Shown here: piece after piece, positions 6,346 to 6,583 of the stretch
How positions within the stretch are numbered: position 1 is the first letter of the stretch
How the letters are laid out: the number at the start of each line of letters is the position of its first letter
Assembly: GCA_015661745.1 (NCBI GenBank)
Contig: DQVL01000018.1
Coordinates: forward strand, 1 to 6,583
Source of the DNA: Thermoprotei archaeon
Lineage (GTDB): Archaea > Thermoproteota > Nitrososphaeria > Geothermarchaeales > JDFR-13
DNA: 6,583 nucleotides
Direction: 5' to 3'
Notes under the pieces: generated by a model
Seen by the model: the letters and a program-made list of their open reading frames with translations, nothing else
Databases searched by the model: none
What the model was told of the DNA's origin: nothing
Translations under genes and position numbers: made by a program

Positions 6346-6371
6346 TATACCATATATATAGACTAAACTCT

Positions 6372-6379
6372 TTATTAAG
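6372..6379 (-). promoter_or_regulatory. Candidate TATA box of the dehydrogenase operon
   Basis: On the minus strand CTTAATAA is centred about 30 nt before the E1-alpha ATG, within the 71-bp gap after the cupredoxin gene. The distance fits a nearly leaderless transcript, as for the other likely first genes in this window. A second AT run nearer the gene (6352-6360) is too close to the ATG to be the box. Confidence 0.4.
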
Positions 6380-6380
6380 G

Positions 6381-6400
6381 AAAAATAGGGGATATAAAAC
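6381..6400 (-). terminator. Possible T-rich terminator of the cupredoxin gene
   Basis: Downstream of the cupredoxin stop codon the minus strand has a four-T run (6396-6399) and then a five-T run (6381-6385), with no hairpin. Archaeal termination often needs only T-rich tracts. This tract lies directly before the candidate operon promoter, which would fit separate transcription of the two units, but weak runs like these are common in AT-rich DNA. Confidence 0.3.
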
Positions 6401-6416
6401 TATAGATAATGTTTAA

Positions 6417-6583
6417 CTACTCTTCAACAATTATCTCTGCGAACATCCCCTGATGGAAATGAGTTTTACCAGCTTCGATAGTACCCTCCGCCTCTAAACA
6501 TATTATATAGCATGTACCAGGCTCCTCAAATACAATCTCAACCACAGTCTCCTCTCCAGGCTCCAGAACAACCTCTAATAATG
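6417..6583 (-). CDS. Cupredoxin-like protein, C-terminal 55 residues (runs off the right edge)
   Basis: Only the C-terminus is in the window; the frame is open to the edge and stops at TAG (6419-6417). The visible sequence has the cupredoxin end pattern: an acidic PGEETVVEIVF strand, PGT-x4-C ending a beta strand (Cys codon 6498-6500), then HFHQGM (6444-6461) and a final strand AEIIVEE. The Cys, first His and Met fit the C...H-x4-M ligand set of type 1 copper proteins such as plastocyanin, rusticyanin and nitrite reductase. The Cys-to-His gap is 12 residues, longer than in those families (2-8). A second Cys four residues earlier (6510-6512) gives C-x3-C, which recalls the CuA site, but the distance to His does not fit CuA. 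It may be an electron carrier, a domain of a larger oxidase or reductase, or a copper-free cupredoxin fold. It is 71 bp upstream of the dehydrogenase operon on the same strand. A functional link is not shown. Confidence 0.65.
   Translation of the reverse strand, partial: LLEVVLEPGEETVVEIVFEEPGTCYIICLEAEGTIEAGKTHFHQGMFAEIIVEE

Overview
The window looks like chromosomal DNA of a thermophilic crenarchaeon (Thermoproteota). It is AT-rich. Isoleucine is often ATA and arginine mostly AGG or AGA. Likely first genes have a TATA-like box about 30 nt before the start codon and no ribosome binding site, as in leaderless archaeal transcripts. Genes inside the operon have GAGGTG-type Shine-Dalgarno sites. 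The genus cannot be read from the sequence.

Layout, left to right: (1) positions 1-256, minus strand, the first 85 codons of an unrecognised protein that runs off the left edge; (2) 257-408, an intergenic stretch with a TATA-like box framed by a perfect inverted repeat and a small hairpin just after the next gene; (3) 409-843, minus, a complete HIT-family nucleotide hydrolase/transferase; (4) 844-901, a 58-bp divergent spacer with one central TATA-like box; (5) 902-1663, plus, a lipoate-protein ligase (catalytic domain only); (6) 1652-6345, minus, a four-gene operon in the order E1-alpha, E1-beta, E2, E3 of a 2-oxoacid dehydrogenase complex, with gaps of 1, 11 and 17 nt; (7) 6417-6583, minus, the C-terminal end of a cupredoxin-like protein that runs off the right edge.

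The core is a complete aerobic-type 2-oxoacid dehydrogenase set next to the enzyme that would charge it. E1 (alpha plus beta, thiamine diphosphate) decarboxylates a 2-oxoacid and transfers the acyl group to lipoyl-Lys44 of E2. E2 passes it to CoA, and E3 reoxidises the dihydrolipoyl group with FAD and NAD+. The lipoate ligase, convergent with and overlapping the E3 gene, would attach lipoate to E2. Signatures in E1-alpha, E1-beta and E2 resemble the branched-chain 2-oxoacid dehydrogenase subfamily more than pyruvate dehydrogenase, but the substrate is not settled by sequence. Most archaea oxidise 2-oxoacids with ferredoxin oxidoreductases, so a full E1-E2-E3 operon in this lineage is notable although not new.

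I see no mobile element, CRISPR array, RNA gene or defence system. The points most worth a second look are the missing accessory (LplB-type) domain of the ligase, the Asp-to-Ala and Asp-to-Glu changes in two E2 motifs, the very long copper-ligand loop of the partial cupredoxin, and the shared divergent promoter.
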